Positions 62,801-64,000 of a DNA stretch of 64,000 nt are shown here, piece by piece. Origin of the DNA: Humibacter ginsenosidimutans. Lineage in GTDB: Bacteria; Actinomycetota; Actinomycetes; Actinomycetales; Microbacteriaceae. The notes under the pieces are model-generated. The model did not search any database, had not been told where the DNA came from, and saw only the letters and a list, made by a program, of their open reading frames with translations. The position numbers and the translations under genes were made by a program. Numbering within the stretch: position 1 is the stretch's first letter; the number at the start of each line of letters is the position of its first letter. The DNA is taken from the NCBI RefSeq assembly GCF_007859675.1, contig NZ_CP042305.1, positions 1,736,001-1,800,000 on the forward strand, read 5' to 3'.

Positions 62801-64000
62801 ATGGATGGCGAGGACACCCTCATCGGAACCGGCCTGAGCCCCGAATTCGACGACGATTTCGATCAGCCGTGGAACCCGGAGCTCGATCCGAGCCTGCCGC
62901 CGGACAGGTATCTCGATCGCGAGCTGAGCTGGTTGGCGTTCAACCAGCGCGTGCTCGAACTCGCAGAAGACCCGCTCGTTCCCGTGCTGGAGCGCGCGAA
63001 CTTCCTCGCCATCTTCGCCAGCAACCTCGACGAGTTCTTCATGGTGCGCGTCGCGGGACTGAAGCGGCGCATCCTCACCGGGCTCGCCGTGCCGACGAAC
63101 ATCGGCCGCGCCCCTGTCGACGTGCTCGGCGACATCAACGCCATGGCGCACAGACTGCAGACCAGGCACGCGGATGCCTACCATGCCGGAGTCCTCCCCG
63201 CCCTCGCCGACGCAGGCATCACGGTCGCCACCTGGGACAGCCTCGACGAGGCCGACAGAGTGCAGATGCGCGAGGTGTTCTCACGGCAGATCTTCCCCGT
63301 GCTGATGCCGCTCGCGGTCGACCCGGCGCATCCGTTCCCCTACATCTCCGGCCTCTCGCTGAACCTCGCGATCCGGGTGCGCAACTCGAAGAGCGGCAAG
63401 GAGCAGTTCGCGCGCCTCAAGGTGCCGACCATGCTCCCCCGCTTCGTGCGCATCGACCAGCGCGAGTCGGTGGGCCAGATGCGGTTCATCATGCTCGAGG
63501 ACCTCATCGCCCATCATCTCGGCGACCTCTTTCCCGGCATGGAGGTGCTCGAGCACCACGTGTTCCGGGTGACGCGCAACGAAGACGTCGAGATCGACGA
63601 GGACGAGACCGAGAACCTCATCCAGGCACTTGAGCGCGAGCTGCTGCGCCGCCGCTTCGGGCCACCGATCAGGCTCGAGGTCTCCGAGGACATGGACGAG
63701 ATCACGCTCGGCCTGCTCGTGCGCGAGCTCGACATCACCGAGCAGGAGGTCTACCGCCTGCCTGCGCCGCTCGATCTCGGCGGCCTGTTCGAGCTGTCGA
63801 GGATCGAACGCCCCGAGCTGCACTACCCCAACCACGTGCCGACGACCCCCGCGCAGCTCATGCCGCTGGAACCGAATGCGAAGGCGGATGTCTTCGCCTC
63901 CATCGCGCGCGGCCCCATCCTCGTGCACCATCCGTACGAATCCTTCGCGACGAGCGTTCAGGCCTTTCTCGAACAGGCCGCCCGTGACCCGCACGTGCTG
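62801..64000 (+). CDS. ppk: Polyphosphate kinase PPK1, N-terminal 400 codons
   Basis: Runs off the right edge with an open frame. LDRELSWLAFNQRVLELAEDPLVPVLERANFLAIFASNLDEFFMVRVAGL is the N-domain start, followed by ILVHHPYESFATSVQAFLEQAARDPHVL, the beginning of the catalytic region. The two catalytic His lie beyond the window. PPK1 makes polyphosphate from ATP, which fits the nearby phosphate-sensing genes. ATG 62801 follows GAGGGG. Confidence 0.93.
   Translation, partial: MDGEDTLIGTGLSPEFDDDFDQPWNPELDPSLPPDRYLDRELSWLAFNQRVLELAEDPLVPVLERANFLAIFASNLDEFFMVRVAGLKRRILTGLAVPTNIGRAPVDVLGDINAMAHRLQTRHADAYHAGVLPALADAGITVATWDSLDEADRVQMREVFSRQIFPVLMPLAVDPAHPFPYISGLSLNLAIRVRNSKSGKEQFARLKVPTMLPRFVRIDQRESVGQMRFIMLEDLIAHHLGDLFPGMEVLEHHVFRVTRNEDVEIDEDETENLIQALERELLRRRFGPPIRLEVSEDMDEITLGLLVRELDITEQEVYRLPAPLDLGGLFELSRIERPELHYPNHVPTTPAQLMPLEPNAKADVFASIARGPILVHHPYESFATSVQAFLEQAARDPHVL

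Overview
The window comes from a high-GC Gram-positive chromosome, most likely an actinobacterium of the family Microbacteriaceae. Pointers are a mycothiol synthase gene (mshD), a GlnR-like regulator, IdeR/DtxR, a CarD-type regulator, an XPB-type DNA helicase beside a helicase-associated partner, DUF3027/DUF2530/DUF3263/DUF4032 proteins, a lone WXG100 protein, an MsiK/UgpC-type ATPase, a SenX3-RegX3 pair next to phoU and gpmA, and many genes with a TANNNT box 6-9 bases before the start codon (leaderless style).

Layout. 1-24.2 kb is ordinary host DNA: an oxidoreductase/TetR/DJ-1 group; tRNA-Arg(CCU); an HNH gene behind a histidine-rich leader peptide and terminator; an NlpC/P60 hydrolase under a probable c-di-AMP riboswitch; ideR; serC (frameshifted at a C run); a cold-shock/DUF3027 pair; a helicase pair (first member frameshifted at a G run); DUF389; a pyrimidine reductase-folP-FAD reductase run; a two-component system; an AAA ATPase behind a 34-bp-period repeat; WXG100; groEL with two CIRCE boxes; cspA; a LytR_C protein; DUF3263; msrB; a nitroreductase; and mgtC.

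25.0-41.75 kb is a compact, apparently intact siphovirus-type prophage of about 16.75 kb, integrated in the 3' half of tRNA-Thr(UGU) and bounded by a 44-bp direct repeat (attL 24962-25005, attR 41711-41754). Two rightward genes (a small HTH protein and a tyrosine integrase) sit at the left end and the repressor at the right end. All morphogenesis genes run leftward as tightly overlapping ORFs: small proteins, HNH, terminase, portal, a protease-capsid fusion, connectors, tail, tape measure, S74 tail protein, endolysin, holin-like. The crossover core lies inside the repressor reading frame. The prophage therefore encodes a 115-aa repressor, while the excised phage would encode a 148-aa form with a different C-terminus whose stop codon overlaps the start of the next gene in a rep-HTH-int operon. 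This is the layout of integration-dependent immunity known from a few mycobacteriophages and is the most interesting system in the window. Leftward of attL, the same event gives host mgtC a possible phage-derived start codon and 26 extra N-terminal codons.

41.8-64 kb is host DNA again: a membrane-anchored DsbA-like protein, msiK, a DUF4032 kinase-like protein, two paralogous membrane proteins, rlmB-cysS, ispDF, carD, a lipoprotein, regX3-senX3 divergent from phoU, an acyl-CoA dehydrogenase, gpmA, a methyltransferase, a YgfZ/FABP operon, glnR-mshD, three tandem 77-bp repeats, and the first 400 codons of polyphosphate kinase. Phosphate sensing (SenX3/RegX3/PhoU), polyphosphate storage (PPK) and nitrogen control (GlnR-like) thus lie close together.
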